Source of the DNA: Bacteroidaceae bacterium
GTDB lineage: Bacteria > Bacteroidota > Bacteroidia > Bacteroidales > Bacteroidaceae
Assembly: GCA_024398515.1 (NCBI GenBank)
Contig: JAKSIZ010000004.1
Location: 53,312-117,311, forward strand
DNA length: 64,000 nucleotides
Direction: 5' to 3'
Below the pieces are notes generated by a model that worked only from the letters and a program-made list of their open reading frames with translations, was not told where the DNA came from and made no database searches. Below are positions 19,529 through 29,836 of this stretch, piece by piece. Both the position numbers and the translations under genes were made by a program. The stretch's first letter is position 1. Every line of letters starts with the position of its first letter.

Positions 19529-19548
19529 CCGACGGATTTATCCGTCGG
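19529..19548. terminator. Hairpin between proB and proA
   Basis: CCGACGGA and TCCGTCGG form a perfect 8-bp stem with a TTTA loop. There is no U-run, only an AT-rich TATATATAA afterwards, so it may stabilise or process the mRNA rather than stop transcription. Confidence 0.45.
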
Positions 19549-19579
19549 CTATATATATAATAAGGAATAAGAAAACACA

Positions 19580-20818
19580 ATGAATGAGATTTTCAAAAAA
19601 GTAAAAACCGCCAGTTATAAACTCGCAACACTGAGCGATGAACGCAGAAACGAGGTGCTTTGTGCCGTCGCCGACGAGATTGTTGCATGTAAGGATGAAC
19701 TGCTAAAAGCCAATGCCATCGACCTCGAAAGGATGGACATTGCCAATCCTTTGTACGACCGACTGCAACTCACAGTGCCGCGACTTGAAGGTATTGCGTC
19801 GGATATGCGTCACGTAAGTCAACTTCCTTCACCACTTGGCCGCACGATAATGGACCGCACACTCGACAACGGACTGCATCTGAGGAAGGTCAGCGTACCG
19901 TTTGGAGTGATAGGAATGATATATGAAGCACGTCCAAACGTCACTTTCGATGTCTTTTCGCTGTGTTTCAAAAGTGGAAATGCGTGCATACTTAAGGGCG
20001 GAAAAGACGCAGATACGTCAAATCGTGCCGGAGTTGAACTCATACATCGCGTACTAAGAAGGTTCGAAATCGACGAGAATGTCGTTGAACTCATGCCAGC
20101 AACACACGAGGCGACAGGCGAAATGCTCAATGCTGTAGGCTATGTTGACCTTGTAATTCCACGTGGGGGAAGCCGACTTATAAACTTTGTACGCGACAAT
20201 GCCAAGGTTCCTTGCATTGAAACTGGTGCAGGAGTAGTAAACACTTATTTCGACGAATCGGGCGATGTGGAGATTGGAAAGGCTATTGTCAACAATGCAA
20301 AAACGCGCCGTTGCAGCGTTTGCAATGCTCTCGACTGCCTTATCGTCAATAGCCAGCGCCTAAAAGACCTGCCGGAATTGGTATCGTTGATGGATGGTCG
20401 CGTCGAACTTTATACTGACGAAAGGGCGTTCAATGCTTTGAACTCTATATATAATAAGGAGTATCTGTTCCATTCCACGCCTGAAGACTACGGAACAGAA
20501 TACATGGCAATGAAGATGGCAGTGAAGACAGTAGATACTCTCGACGAAGCACTTGAGCACATCAGCCGTTATGGTTCAGGGCATAGTGAGTGCATCATCA
20601 CCGAAGACGACGCCCATGCCAGGATATTCCAGTCGGCAGTTGATGCGGCATGTGTATATGTCAACACCCCTACAAGCTTTACCGACGGCGGGCAATTTGG
20701 CTTGGGAGCAGAGATTGGGATAAGCACTCAGAAGCTCGGAGCGCGTGGACCTATGGGTTTGGAAGAGATAACAACATACAAATGGCTCATCGAAGGTCAC
20801 GGTCAAATAAGGCAATAA
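19580..20818 (+). CDS. proA: Gamma-glutamyl phosphate reductase
   Basis: Second step of proline synthesis: NADPH-dependent reduction of gamma-glutamyl phosphate to the semialdehyde. The 412-residue aldehyde-dehydrogenase-family protein has the family motifs [37 protein letters not shown] and the catalytic-cysteine region [16 protein letters not shown], plus the C-terminal [19 protein letters not shown]. It lies 64 bp after proB across a hairpin. Confidence 0.97.
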   Translation: MNEIFKKVKTASYKLATLSDERRNEVLCAVADEIVACKDELLKANAIDLERMDIANPLYDRLQLTVPRLEGIASDMRHVSQLPSPLGRTIMDRTLDNGLHLRKVSVPFGVIGMIYEARPNVTFDVFSLCFKSGNACILKGGKDADTSNRAGVELIHRVLRRFEIDENVVELMPATHEATGEMLNAVGYVDLVIPRGGSRLINFVRDNAKVPCIETGAGVVNTYFDESGDVEIGKAIVNNAKTRRCSVCNALDCLIVNSQRLKDLPELVSLMDGRVELYTDERAFNALNSIYNKEYLFHSTPEDYGTEYMAMKMAVKTVDTLDEALEHISRYGSGHSECIITEDDAHARIFQSAVDAACVYVNTPTSFTDGGQFGLGAEIGISTQKLGARGPMGLEEITTYKWLIEGHGQIRQ

Positions 20819-20904
20819 TGCGCATTTTTATGCACAAGTAGAAGTAAAAAATATGCGAAAATTAAAGAAAAAAGCCAAAAAAATCAAAAAAAGTGCTTAT
20901 TTAT

Positions 20905-20935
20905 TTTGGCATATTGTTAATTTACACTAACTTTG
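20905..20935 (+). promoter_or_regulatory. Strong promoter of rpmH operon
   Basis: TTTG at 20905-20908, a 19-bp spacer, then TAACTTTG at 20928-20935. This is one of the closest matches to the Bacteroidota consensus in the window, 35 bp before rpmH. Confidence 0.75.
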
Positions 20936-20970
20936 CAGCCCGAATTGCAAATTTCAAAAAATAATAAGAT

Positions 20971-21126
20971 ATGAAAAGAACATTTCAACCACACAACAGA
21001 AGAAGAGTCAACAAGCATGGCTTCCGTGAAAGAATGGCATCAAAGAATGGTCGCCGAGTATTAGCATCACGTCGCGCAAAAGGTCGCAAGAAGCTTACTG
21101 TCTCTGACGAGAATCACGGTAAATAA
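20971..21126 (+). CDS. rpmH: Ribosomal protein bL34
   Basis: A 51-residue, highly basic protein of the large ribosomal subunit. It begins [20 protein letters not shown] and continues with [22 protein letters not shown], the classic L34 pattern. Start ATG 20971 and stop TAA 21124-21126. In many bacteria rpmH sits next to dnaA and rnpA at the origin; here it precedes a PASTA protein and rluD instead. Confidence 0.97.
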   Translation: MKRTFQPHNRRRVNKHGFRERMASKNGRRVLASRRAKGRKKLTVSDENHGK

Positions 21127-21138
21127 TCATCGTAATTT

Positions 21139-21753
21139 ATGAAAAAGGGGGGATTTCTTATGGTCAATGTTCTGGCAATGTTGACCATCTTTGTGTTGCT
21201 TTGCATTGGTGCATATCTCAGCATGTCTATTTATACCCGACATGGTGAGGCAATAGAAGTGCCCAATGTGAAGGGCATGAACATAGACAAAGCCAAGGCA
21301 ATGTTTGAGGAACTTGGGCTGGAAGTGGTAGTCAGCGACTCTGGTTACATAAAGAGATTACCTGCCGGACAGATACTTGAACAGTCGCCAAAGTCTGGTC
21401 TGCTTGTCAAGAGTGGGCACATCATCTATCTTACAGTCAATTCAGGCGTAGCTGAATCGGCACAGATTCCCGATCTCATCGACAATAGTTCCTACCGTGA
21501 AGCCGAGGCAGAATTGTTGGCATTGGGCTTCAAAGTATATGATCCTATCCGTGTCCATGGCGAAAAAGATTGGGTTTATGGCATCCTGAGCAACGGCAGA
21601 AACATCTATACCGGCGACTTTGTAGCCATCGACTCAAAGATACAATTGCAGGTTGGCGACGGAAAACTCAACGAATCTCTTGATAAGGTCGAAGTCGAAG
21701 ATGCCAGTGAAGACGAAGAAGACGAGTTTGACGAATTCGAAGTTGTTAACTGA
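21139..21753 (+). CDS. PASTA-domain membrane protein
   Basis: The 204-residue protein has an N-terminal membrane anchor (residues 9-33), then two to three PASTA repeats. The first starts near IEVPNVKGMNIDKAKAMFEE with GQILEQSPKSG, and the second near AQIPDLIDNSSYREAEAELL. The tail is strongly acidic (EDASEDEEDEFDEFE). PASTA domains bind peptidoglycan or muropeptides outside the cytoplasm. No kinase or transpeptidase domain is attached, unlike in Gram-positives. It overlaps rluD by 1 bp, so it is in the rpmH-rluD-ddl operon. Confidence 0.9.
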   Translation: MKKGGFLMVNVLAMLTIFVLLCIGAYLSMSIYTRHGEAIEVPNVKGMNIDKAKAMFEELGLEVVVSDSGYIKRLPAGQILEQSPKSGLLVKSGHIIYLTVNSGVAESAQIPDLIDNSSYREAEAELLALGFKVYDPIRVHGEKDWVYGILSNGRNIYTGDFVAIDSKIQLQVGDGKLNESLDKVEVEDASEDEEDEFDEFEVVN

Positions 21754-22823
21754 TGGCAGAAGATTTCAACATTGATAACCTCGACGATCTTGATGAAGAC
21801 GGTCAAGGTCAACTTTACGAACACTTCCGTTTAGTCGTAGATAAAGGTCAGGACCCCATGCGAGTTGATAAATATCTGCTCGAACACATGGTCTATACCT
21901 CGCGCAACCGCATTCAAAAAGCGGCTGAAGCGGGGTTTGTTCATGTCAACGACAAGCCCGTAAAGCGCAGTTATAAGGTTCGTCCTCTCGATGTTGTCAC
22001 GCTGATGCTTGACCGTCCGCGCCACGACAACAGCATTCTCCCTGAAGAAATTCCACTTGATATTGTCTATGAAGATGACCAACTGATAGTCATCAACAAG
22101 CCTGCCGGTATGGTAGTCCACCCTGGTGTGGGCAACTTTACGGGCACACTTGTCAATGCCGTGGCATGGCATCTGCGCGACAACAAGGACTATGACCCGA
22201 ACAATCCAGAGGTTGGATTGGTCCACAGGATAGATAAAGACACGAGCGGACTCATTGTTGTTGCAAAGACTCCTGATGCCAAAACGTCGTTGGGAGTGCA
22301 ATTTTTCAATCATGACACACGCCGAACATACAACGCTCTTGTGTGGGGAAACCTCAACGAGGACGAAGGAACCATCGTCGGCAACCTTGCACGCAACCCG
22401 AAAGACCGTATGCAGATGGCTGTCTTCGACGCTGATTCCGGCATCGGCAAACATGCTGTGACGCATTATCGGGTGCTTGAACGCTTTGGCTACACCACTC
22501 TCGTCGAGTGCCGACTCGAAACAGGACGCACACATCAGATACGTGCCCACATGAAACACCTCGGTCATCCGCTCTTCAACGACGAGCGATATGGCGGAAA
22601 CGAAATGCTGCGAGGCGAACGGAGCAGCAGTTACAAGGCTTTCATCAAGAACTGTTTCGACCTCTGTCCACGCCAAGCATTGCACGCCAAGACGCTTGGT
22701 TTCATGCATCCAAAGACAAAGAAGCAGATGGACTTCACGTCTGAAATAGCCGACGACATGGCTCAACTCCTCGACAAATGGCGCAAATACATCAACGGAA
22801 CAACAAAAAGAATCGAAGAATAA
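21753..22823 (+). CDS. rluD: RluA/RluD family 23S rRNA pseudouridine synthase
   Basis: The N-terminal S4 RNA-binding domain (MRVDKYLLEHMVYTSRNRIQ, near residues 36-55) is followed by the catalytic domain with the conserved HRIDKDTSGLIVVAKT motif, whose Asp is the nucleophile, and the C-terminal RTHQIRAHMKHLGHPL. The length of 356 fits RluD/YlyB. The acidic N-terminal extension of about 35 residues is extra. RluD specificity is inferred, not shown. Confidence 0.9.
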   Translation: MAEDFNIDNLDDLDEDGQGQLYEHFRLVVDKGQDPMRVDKYLLEHMVYTSRNRIQKAAEAGFVHVNDKPVKRSYKVRPLDVVTLMLDRPRHDNSILPEEIPLDIVYEDDQLIVINKPAGMVVHPGVGNFTGTLVNAVAWHLRDNKDYDPNNPEVGLVHRIDKDTSGLIVVAKTPDAKTSLGVQFFNHDTRRTYNALVWGNLNEDEGTIVGNLARNPKDRMQMAVFDADSGIGKHAVTHYRVLERFGYTTLVECRLETGRTHQIRAHMKHLGHPLFNDERYGGNEMLRGERSSSYKAFIKNCFDLCPRQALHAKTLGFMHPKTKKQMDFTSEIADDMAQLLDKWRKYINGTTKRIEE

Positions 22824-22878
22824 AAACCCTTCTATATACCTAATCATATAGATATATAGACAAAAACCCCATAAAGAA

Positions 22879-23859
22879 ATGAAAAGAACAATTGCTATAG
22901 TTTGCGGTGGAGACTCGTCAGAACACGATGTCTCGATGCGTAGTGGAGCCGGACTCTACTCGTTTTTCGACAAGGAACGCTATGACATCTACCTCGTGGA
23001 GACACGTGGAATGGACTGGCAGGTGCACTTGAACGACGGCAGCCGTACACCTATTATATATAAGGACTTCTCTTTCGTCGAGAATGGCAAGAGCAAGAAG
23101 TTCGATTATGCTTACATCACAATCCACGGAGCACCTGGTGAAAACGGCATCATGCAGGGTTATTTCGAGATGGTCCACGTGCCATATTCCACAAGCAATG
23201 TGCTTGTCGAGGCGTTGACGTTCGATAAATTTGCCCTCAACCAGTATCTTCGCAGCTTTGGAGTAAGCGTTGCCGACAGCATCTTGATAAGAAAAGGTGA
23301 GGAAAACGACGTTAATCCTGCCGACGTAGAACAGCGCTTAGGTATGCCGGTCTTCGTAAAACCAAGCACCGACGGCAGCAGTTTCGGCGTGACAAAAGTG
23401 AAAAAAGTCGCCGACTTGAAGCCTGCACTCGACGTAGCCTTCGCTGAAAGTGACGAGGTAATGGTGGAAGGATTCCTTGCCGGAACGGAAATAACATGCG
23501 GATGCTACCGCACAAAACAGAAAATGGTTGTGTTCCCAATTACTGAAGTGGTGACTGAAAACGAGTTCTTCGACTATGATGCCAAGTACAACGGACAGGT
23601 TGAAGAGATCACACCGGCACGTATTCCGGAGGAAATTGCCGATAGAGTGAGGAAGATTACAAGCATGATCTACGATATTCTGCACTGCAACGGCATCATC
23701 CGCATCGACTATATCATCTCGCCGGAAGGCAAAATAAACATGCTGGAGATAAATACAACCCCTGGAATGACGGTTACAAGTTTCATCCCACAGCAGATAA
23801 AAGCAGCTGGATTGGACATAAAAGACGTGCTCTCCGACATAGTTGAAAATCAATTTTAA
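22879..23859 (+). CDS. ddl: D-alanine--D-alanine ligase
   Basis: Joins two D-Ala residues for peptidoglycan precursors using ATP-grasp chemistry. The 326-residue length fits. IVCGGDSSEHDVSMRSG is the N-terminal signature, VKPSTDGSSFGVTKV the ATP-grasp loop, and INMLEINTTPGMTVTSFIPQ the C-terminal metal- and substrate-binding end. It lies 55 bp after rluD with no clear promoter between, so it is probably in the same operon. Confidence 0.97.
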   Translation: MKRTIAIVCGGDSSEHDVSMRSGAGLYSFFDKERYDIYLVETRGMDWQVHLNDGSRTPIIYKDFSFVENGKSKKFDYAYITIHGAPGENGIMQGYFEMVHVPYSTSNVLVEALTFDKFALNQYLRSFGVSVADSILIRKGEENDVNPADVEQRLGMPVFVKPSTDGSSFGVTKVKKVADLKPALDVAFAESDEVMVEGFLAGTEITCGCYRTKQKMVVFPITEVVTENEFFDYDAKYNGQVEEITPARIPEEIADRVRKITSMIYDILHCNGIIRIDYIISPEGKINMLEINTTPGMTVTSFIPQQIKAAGLDIKDVLSDIVENQF

Positions 23860-23924
23860 CACGAATCTGTCGAAAATACAGGCATTCCGCTGTCTGTATT
23901 TCTCGCAAAAAAACCACTAAAATC

Positions 23925-25070
23925 ATGCAAATCCCATCAGAATTTGACGCTATACGACCATTTGAACCAGAGGAATTGCAAGGGGTGTATGACCGTCTGC
24001 TTGCCGACGAACGTTTCCTCGGAGTGATTGACACGCTCTATCCAGGAGTGCCACTCGAGGCTGTTGCACAGCAACTACGAGGCTGCAAAGACAACCTGAC
24101 GTTCCAAAAAATCTTCGCCTACCCCTTTTTGAAAGGCATCATTTCAGCACATGCCGACGGTGCAGAGATGAATGTAGATGCCATCGACATCAGCAAGCGC
24201 CACACGTTTATAAGCAATCACCGCGACATAGTGCTCGATTCCGCGTTCCTTAGTATGCTTCTTCTCGACGTAGGATGCAGCACTACAGTGGAGATAGCGA
24301 TAGGCGACAACCTCCTGGCCTACGAATGGATTCGCGACTTAGTACGCGTAAGCAAGGCGTTCATAGTGCAAAGAAGTCTCACACCTCGCGAGTTTCTTGC
24401 CAGCAGCAAACGCATGTCGGAGTATATGCACTACGTCATCAGCACCAAAAACGACAATATCTGGATAGCACAACGTGAAGGTCGTGCAAAGGACAGCAAC
24501 GACCTTACTCAGCCATCCATCCTTAAGATGATGTGCATGGGAGGCACAGGAACCGCCAAACAGCGCCTTGCCGAACTGCGACTCTGCCCATTGGCTATCT
24601 CGTATGAATACGATCCGTGCGACTACCTCAAGGCAAAGGAGTTCCAACTCAAGCGCGACACTGACTACAAGAAGACGAAAGCCGACGACGTGAAGAACAT
24701 GAACACCGGCATCTTCGGCTACAAGGGACACGTGCATTATCATTGTGCGCCATGCATCAACGACTGGCTCGACACGCTGCCCGAGGATATGCCGAAGGGT
24801 GAATTCTTCGAAACAGTGGCTGACTACATCAGTCGCGAGATACACCGCAACTACATGATCTACCCAAGCAATCGCATAGCACTCGACATGCTCGAAGCAA
24901 CAAACCTCGGCGGATACACGCAGCAAGAGGCAGATGAGTTCAGCAAATACCTCGACACGCAGCTTTCGAAAATCGACCTCGACACGCCAGATGTGCCTTA
25001 TCTCAGGGATTGCATACTCCGCATGTACGCCAATCCGCTGAAAAATCACATTGCTGCCATCAGCAAATAA
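23925..25070 (+). CDS. Glycerolipid acyltransferase family protein (PlsB/PlsC superfamily)
   Basis: The 381-residue protein has the acyltransferase motif SNHRDIVLDSAFL (an HX4D box with His at about 95) and a downstream block WIAQREGRAKDSNDLTQPS that matches motif III of glycerol-phosphate acyltransferases. No membrane helix or signal peptide is obvious, so it is likely peripheral at the inner membrane. The reaction, acyl transfer to a glycerol-phosphate lipid or another polar lipid, is inferred from the motif only. It follows ddl by 65 bp. Confidence 0.8.
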   Translation: MQIPSEFDAIRPFEPEELQGVYDRLLADERFLGVIDTLYPGVPLEAVAQQLRGCKDNLTFQKIFAYPFLKGIISAHADGAEMNVDAIDISKRHTFISNHRDIVLDSAFLSMLLLDVGCSTTVEIAIGDNLLAYEWIRDLVRVSKAFIVQRSLTPREFLASSKRMSEYMHYVISTKNDNIWIAQREGRAKDSNDLTQPSILKMMCMGGTGTAKQRLAELRLCPLAISYEYDPCDYLKAKEFQLKRDTDYKKTKADDVKNMNTGIFGYKGHVHYHCAPCINDWLDTLPEDMPKGEFFETVADYISREIHRNYMIYPSNRIALDMLEATNLGGYTQQEADEFSKYLDTQLSKIDLDTPDVPYLRDCILRMYANPLKNHIAAISK

Positions 25071-25130
25071 AGCCCCTTTTTTCGCCCCAAAAACATCATG
25101 CCCTACACATACCTACGTTAGGGGTGTTTG

Positions 25131-25193
25131 CACATTCTTAGAATGTTCGCCGTAACATTCTTAGAATGTTCACGTGAACATTCTAAGAATGTG
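25131..25193. repeat. Triplet of 17-bp palindromes, locus E (ACATTCT family)
   Basis: Units at 25131-25147, 25154-25170 and 25177-25193 have the centre ACATTCTTAGAATGT or its complement. The 6-bp spacers are CGCCGT and CACGTG. GTTTG before unit 1 and CAAAC after unit 3 extend the outer units into a perfect 22-bp inverted repeat. Same geometry as loci A-D but unrelated sequence. It lies in the 288-bp gap after the acyltransferase gene, before the frr promoter. Confidence 0.9.
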
Positions 25194-25303
25194 CAAACGA
25201 CATAAAGGCACAACCCCGAAACCACAACACAAAAACCATGCGATTTCACCCCTTCGCCAACAAAAAGTCAACCCAACGAATGCATCAAAAAATCCCCCCA
25301 ACA

Positions 25304-25335
25304 TTTGCGTTATTCAAAAAAAATACCTAAATTTG
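25304..25335 (+). promoter_or_regulatory. frr promoter
   Basis: TTTG at 25304-25307, a 20-bp spacer and TAAATTTG at 25328-25335, 23 bp before the frr start. Confidence 0.72.
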
Positions 25336-25358
25336 CAACATTAATTATAAAACTATAG

Positions 25359-25925
25359 ATGACTATGGCTGAAGTAAAAGAAGTTTTGAACTCCTGCGAG
25401 GAGAAGATGGAGATGGCTGCAATGTACCTTGACGAGGCATTGTCGCGTATCCGTGCCGGACGTGCAAATGCACATATTCTCGACGGCGTAAAGGTTGACT
25501 CTTATGGTTCTATGGTTCCGCTGAACCAGGTGGCAACGGTTCTCGTGCCTGATGCACGTACTATCACTATCAAACCTTGGGACAAGAATGCCATCCGCAG
25601 CATTGAGAAGGCTATAATGGATTCCAACGTCGGCATTACGCCTGAAAACAATGGTGAACTTATTCGCCTTGGAATTCCTCAGCCTACCGAGGAGCGCCGT
25701 AAGCAACTTGTAAAGCAGGTGAACGGCGAAGGAGAGAAGGTGAAGGTGCAGGTGCGCAATATCCGCCGCGAGGGCAACGACAAGTTGAAGAAGATGATCA
25801 AGGAAGGTCTGTCTGAGGATTTGGAAAAGGATGCCGAAACCGACTTGCAGAAACTCCACGACAAATACATGAAGAAATTAGACGAAATCCTTGCCGAAAA
25901 GAACAAGGAGATAATGACTGTCTAA
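25359..25925 (+). CDS. frr: Ribosome recycling factor
   Basis: Releases ribosomes from mRNA after termination together with EF-G. The 188-residue protein shows the two-domain pattern: LDEALSRIRAGRANAHILDG, PWDKNAIRSIEKAI, and the C-terminal long helix RREGNDKLKKMIKEGLSEDL. The ATG at 25359 or a second ATG at 25365 could be used; both follow a good promoter closely. Confidence 0.97.
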   Translation: MTMAEVKEVLNSCEEKMEMAAMYLDEALSRIRAGRANAHILDGVKVDSYGSMVPLNQVATVLVPDARTITIKPWDKNAIRSIEKAIMDSNVGITPENNGELIRLGIPQPTEERRKQLVKQVNGEGEKVKVQVRNIRREGNDKLKKMIKEGLSEDLEKDAETDLQKLHDKYMKKLDEILAEKNKEIMTV

Positions 25926-25940
25926 TCTTTAACATATAAT

Positions 25941-28370
25941 ATGAACATATTTCACAAACAAATCTTCCCACGGTTCGTGGGAATGATTTGCTGTATATTT
26001 GGGGTTGTAACATGTTTGGCGCAAGGTCATACGCTTTGGTATGACCGTCCAGCAGAGACTTGGACTGAGGCTCTGCCTATTGGAAACGGCCGATTGGGCG
26101 GAATGGTGTTTGGAAATGTTGCAACGGATCGCATCCAACTCAACGAGGAGACGATATGGACAGGGCGACCTAACAACAACTTCAACCCCGAGGCAAAGCA
26201 GTGGTTGCCACAGATACGCGAACTTATATGGAAGGGCGAATACAAGCAAGCGCAGGACTTGGCGTTGGCTCACGTGCAGTCAAGCACTAACCATGGCATG
26301 GCATTTCAGCCATTTGGCGACCTTTATATAAGTTTCCCTGGTTGCGATGACGTTAAATCCTACTATCGTGAACTGAGTCTTGACTCGGCACGTGCCGTTG
26401 TTTGTTATGAGGCAAACGGCGTAAAATATCGTCGTGAGTACATATCAAGCCTCTCTGATAATGTCATCACCGTGCATCTCACGGCAAACAAAGCGGGAAA
26501 GATAACGTGTAACGCAAACCTAACAACGCCTCATCCCGATGCAAAGATATACAGCGAAGGCAAGGAAATAGTGGTCGGCGGAATGTCGTCGAACCTTGAA
26601 GGAGTAAAGGGAAAAGTGGCGTTCACTGGTCGTGCAACGGCAAAAGTTAATGGCGGAAAGCATGTCTGCAAGAATGGAGTAATACAAATCATTGGCGCAA
26701 ACGAGGTCACTTTCTACGTTTCAATCGCAACAAACTTCAAACACTACAACGATATTTCGGGCGATGGAGAGGCGAAGTCGGAGGAGATTTTGGCTCAGGC
26801 ATTGAAGAACGACTACCCGATGATGAAGGCAAAACACGTTGAGAAGTACAAATCATTCTACGACCGCGTGCAACTAAACCTTGGTCCTGACAAGTATAAA
26901 GACCTGACCACAGACAAGCGAGTGCTTCATTTCAAGGAAAACAAAGACCTACATCTGGCTGAGACATACTTCCAGTTTGGGCGTTATCTGCTTATATGTT
27001 CGTCGCAAATAGGTTGCCAGCCGCCGACATTACAAGGCATTTGGAACGACAAGATGTTTCCTTCGTGGGACAGCAAATACACGACAAACATAAATCTTGA
27101 AATGAACTATTGGCCAGCAGAGGTTTGTAATTTGTCGGAATTAACTGCGCCACTCTTCTCGCTTATCAAGGACATAAGCGAAACAGGGCACGAAACCGCA
27201 CAAAAGATGTATGGAGTTGATGGTTGGGTATTGCATCATAACACCGACATCTGGCGTGTCACCGGTGCAATAGACAAGGCAACTTCAGGCAACTGGCCTA
27301 TGGGCGAGGCATGGATGTGCCAACATTTGTGGGAACATTACCTCTACACTGGCGACAAGAACTTCCTTGAGGAATACTATCCTATAATGGAAAATGCCGC
27401 ACGTTTCCTCAACCAGATTATGGTCAAAGACCCAAAGTATGGCTATTGGATGGTTTGTCCGTCGCTTTCTCCCGAAAATTCTCATCCGTTCAACGCCACA
27501 AATGCAGGCGGCATAACGATGGACAATGAATTGATACGCGACCTTTTCAGCCATGTAATCGAAGCAAATGAGATACTTAACAACGGTTATCGGGCATCGG
27601 TTAACCTAAAACCAACAACCAACAACCAACAACCAACAATAGTCGATAGCCTCAAGGAGAAACTTGCAGGCCTTCCTCCACTGAAAATAGGACGCTGGGG
27701 ACAGCTGCAGGAATGGCTCGAAGACTGGGACAATCCTGACGATCAGCATCGGCACGTGTCGCATCTCTATGCACTTTACCCAAGCAATCAGATAAGTCCA
27801 CTCTTCACCCCAGAACTTTCAAAGGCAGCACAGACGTCGCTCGAACATCGTGGCGACCCATCAACAGGCTGGAGTATGGGATGGAAGGTGTGCCTATGGG
27901 CAAGGCTTCTCGATGGAAACCATGCATGGAAACTCATAGGCGACCAACTCACACTGGTCGAAGTGCCCGACGTGAGGACAGGAAAGAAGACTGGTGGCGG
28001 CACTTACCCGAACCTTTTCGACGCCCATCCACCATTCCAGATCGACGGAAACTTTGGCTGTACGGCAGGAATTGCCGAGATGTTGCTGCAAAGCCATAAC
28101 GGCACAATAGACCTTCTGCCTGCCATTCCCGACGACTGGAAGGAAGGAAGCGTGAAGGGATTGAAGGCACGAGGCAACTTCGATGTTGACATTGAGTGGA
28201 AAGAAGGGAAACTTATAAAGGCTGTAATTAAGTCTAACAATGGCGGAATGCTAAGAATTCGCTATGCAGAACCACAACAAAAAACCATAAACCATAAACC
28301 AAAAACCGTAAAAATATATGAAATCAAAACTAAAAAAGGTAAGTCTTATACTTACACTCCTGGCAAGTAG
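25941..28370 (+). CDS. GH95 alpha-L-fucosidase / alpha-L-galactosidase family
   Basis: The 809-residue protein begins with a signal peptide (cleavage near TCLAQG). The N-terminal beta-sandwich starts [21 protein letters not shown], the GH95 hallmark, with [10 protein letters not shown]. The (alpha/alpha)6 barrel has [13 protein letters not shown], containing the Asn pair that activates water in this family, and CPSLSPENS, holding the likely acid Glu. It removes terminal fucose, or sometimes L-galactose, from xyloglucan or glycans, presumably in the periplasm. A 7-bp tandem repeat interrupts the sequence near residue 560. The stop lies 53 bp inside the next gene. Confidence 0.93.
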   Translation: MNIFHKQIFPRFVGMICCIFGVVTCLAQGHTLWYDRPAETWTEALPIGNGRLGGMVFGNVATDRIQLNEETIWTGRPNNNFNPEAKQWLPQIRELIWKGEYKQAQDLALAHVQSSTNHGMAFQPFGDLYISFPGCDDVKSYYRELSLDSARAVVCYEANGVKYRREYISSLSDNVITVHLTANKAGKITCNANLTTPHPDAKIYSEGKEIVVGGMSSNLEGVKGKVAFTGRATAKVNGGKHVCKNGVIQIIGANEVTFYVSIATNFKHYNDISGDGEAKSEEILAQALKNDYPMMKAKHVEKYKSFYDRVQLNLGPDKYKDLTTDKRVLHFKENKDLHLAETYFQFGRYLLICSSQIGCQPPTLQGIWNDKMFPSWDSKYTTNINLEMNYWPAEVCNLSELTAPLFSLIKDISETGHETAQKMYGVDGWVLHHNTDIWRVTGAIDKATSGNWPMGEAWMCQHLWEHYLYTGDKNFLEEYYPIMENAARFLNQIMVKDPKYGYWMVCPSLSPENSHPFNATNAGGITMDNELIRDLFSHVIEANEILNNGYRASVNLKPTTNNQQPTIVDSLKEKLAGLPPLKIGRWGQLQEWLEDWDNPDDQHRHVSHLYALYPSNQISPLFTPELSKAAQTSLEHRGDPSTGWSMGWKVCLWARLLDGNHAWKLIGDQLTLVEVPDVRTGKKTGGGTYPNLFDAHPPFQIDGNFGCTAGIAEMLLQSHNGTIDLLPAIPDDWKEGSVKGLKARGNFDVDIEWKEGKLIKAVIKSNNGGMLRIRYAEPQQKTINHKPKTVKIYEIKTKKGKSYTYTPGK
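27612..27639 (+). repeat. Four tandem copies of the heptamer CCAACAA inside the GH95 gene
   Basis: Perfect copies at 27612, 27619, 27626 and 27633 encode the low-complexity segment [10 protein letters not shown]. Because 7 is not a multiple of 3, loss or gain of one copy would shift the frame. Confidence 0.85.
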
Positions 28371-29787
28371 CATCGTGCTTGCACAGGCAGAGAAACCTTG
28401 GGACAATGGACGTCTGAAGGTGTCAGACAACAATCGCTATCTCGTCTTCGAGAATGGAAAACCATTCTTTTGGCTCGGCAACACCTCGTGGCTGATGCCT
28501 GAAAGGCTGAACCGCGACGACGTGGAGTTCTATCTTACTACCGAGAAAGCCAACGGATATAACGTCGAGCAGGTGCAAGTTCTGTGTGCAACTCCTACAT
28601 ATAATATATATGGTATGGCGGGCAACAGCCACGACTTCAACTTTGAAAAGGAATCCACTCCTGGCGTTTATGGCTATTGGGAACACCTCGACTACATCGT
28701 TGAGTTCGCAGCAAGTCAAGGCATCTATATTGCCATGGACATAATCTGGGGTTCACAGCTCGGCAATATGGACGTGAAGAAAGCCGCCAACCTCGGCAAA
28801 TTCATGGGCGAACGCTACGCTAAGCACCCTAATATAATATGGATGATAGGCGGTGACATCATGGGCGACAAGAAACCTGAAGTGTGGGACGCTATGGCAA
28901 AGGCAATAAAACGTGCCGACAAGAACCATCTCATGTCGTTCCATCCACGCGGCAGGACAACGTCGGCATGGTGGTATAATGACTGTGAATGGCTCGACTT
29001 CAACATGTTCCAGAGCGGACACCGACGCTATGGTCAGCGCAACGGTGACGGTGACTATACCATAAAGGACGATACCGAGGAGGACAACTGGCGATACGTT
29101 GACATGAGTCTTCCTGAACGTGCCGGCACGGAGAAGATTGGGCATTACGGACTCTCGGCAAATGCCAAGACCAAACCATGTATTGACGCAGAACCATCAT
29201 ACGAGGACATACCGCAGGGACTTCATGATAATTCGCAACCACGCTGGCAAGACTACGATGTACGCCGATATGCATATTGGGCAGTCTTTGCCGGATGCTT
29301 CGGTCATACATACGGTCATAACAGCATCATGCAGTTCATGCGCCCAGGCATAGCAGCCTCATTCTTTGCCGAAAAACCATGGTGGGATGCACTCAAGGAC
29401 CCAGGATACAAGCAAATGAAATACCTGAAAGCCCTGATGACAAGCCTGCCATTCACTGAAGGCGACAATGATCAGTCGGTGATAACAAGCAAGAACGGCG
29501 AGAAATACGACCGTATCATAGCCACCCGTGGCAATGACTACATCCTTGCCTACAACTACACCGGCAAACCTATGACCATTGACCTCAGCAAAATCAGCGG
29601 CACTACAAAGAACGTCTGGCTCATGAACCCACGCAACGGAAACCTAAATTACACAGGCGAATACTCCGACAAAACGAAGACGTTCACCTTCACCGAGCAG
29701 GGTACAACAGGTCAGGACATTGTAGTCATCATCATAGACTCATCCAAAACCTACCTATCTAAAGAACAGCAAAATGTGGTGAAGTAG
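28318..29787 (+). CDS. DUF4038-type glycoside hydrolase (GH140-like)
   Basis: The 489-residue secreted protein has a Lys-rich signal peptide ending [13 protein letters not shown]-barrel follows with [41 protein letters not shown] and later [12 protein letters not shown], whose Asp/Glu residues are candidate catalytic acids. A C-terminal beta-domain ([12 protein letters not shown]) is like the collagen-binding-type domain that accompanies DUF4038. Characterised relatives in GH140 cut apiose from rhamnogalacturonan II; activity here is inferred. The ATG overlaps the GH95 gene by 53 bp in another frame, so the two are cotranscribed. Confidence 0.85.
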   Translation: MKSKLKKVSLILTLLASSIVLAQAEKPWDNGRLKVSDNNRYLVFENGKPFFWLGNTSWLMPERLNRDDVEFYLTTEKANGYNVEQVQVLCATPTYNIYGMAGNSHDFNFEKESTPGVYGYWEHLDYIVEFAASQGIYIAMDIIWGSQLGNMDVKKAANLGKFMGERYAKHPNIIWMIGGDIMGDKKPEVWDAMAKAIKRADKNHLMSFHPRGRTTSAWWYNDCEWLDFNMFQSGHRRYGQRNGDGDYTIKDDTEEDNWRYVDMSLPERAGTEKIGHYGLSANAKTKPCIDAEPSYEDIPQGLHDNSQPRWQDYDVRRYAYWAVFAGCFGHTYGHNSIMQFMRPGIAASFFAEKPWWDALKDPGYKQMKYLKALMTSLPFTEGDNDQSVITSKNGEKYDRIIATRGNDYILAYNYTGKPMTIDLSKISGTTKNVWLMNPRNGNLNYTGEYSDKTKTFTFTEQGTTGQDIVVIIIDSSKTYLSKEQQNVVK

Positions 29788-29836
29788 GATATCATCTTCA
29801 CTTTGGATTGTTTATATAGAACCAAATGACTGAAAA

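Noticed and set aside
20971-21126. rpmH as a marker of oriC at 21 kb
   Set aside because: No DnaA boxes, dnaA, rnpA or yidC nearby; the box cluster is at 35.5 kb instead.
21831-22847. 338-residue antisense frame opposite rluD
   Set aside because: Composition is Val/His/Cys-rich and unlike a real protein; it is a shadow of the strongly supported rluD frame.
24339-25049. 236-residue antisense frame opposite the acyltransferase
   Set aside because: No recognisable motif and codon pattern consistent with a shadow frame.
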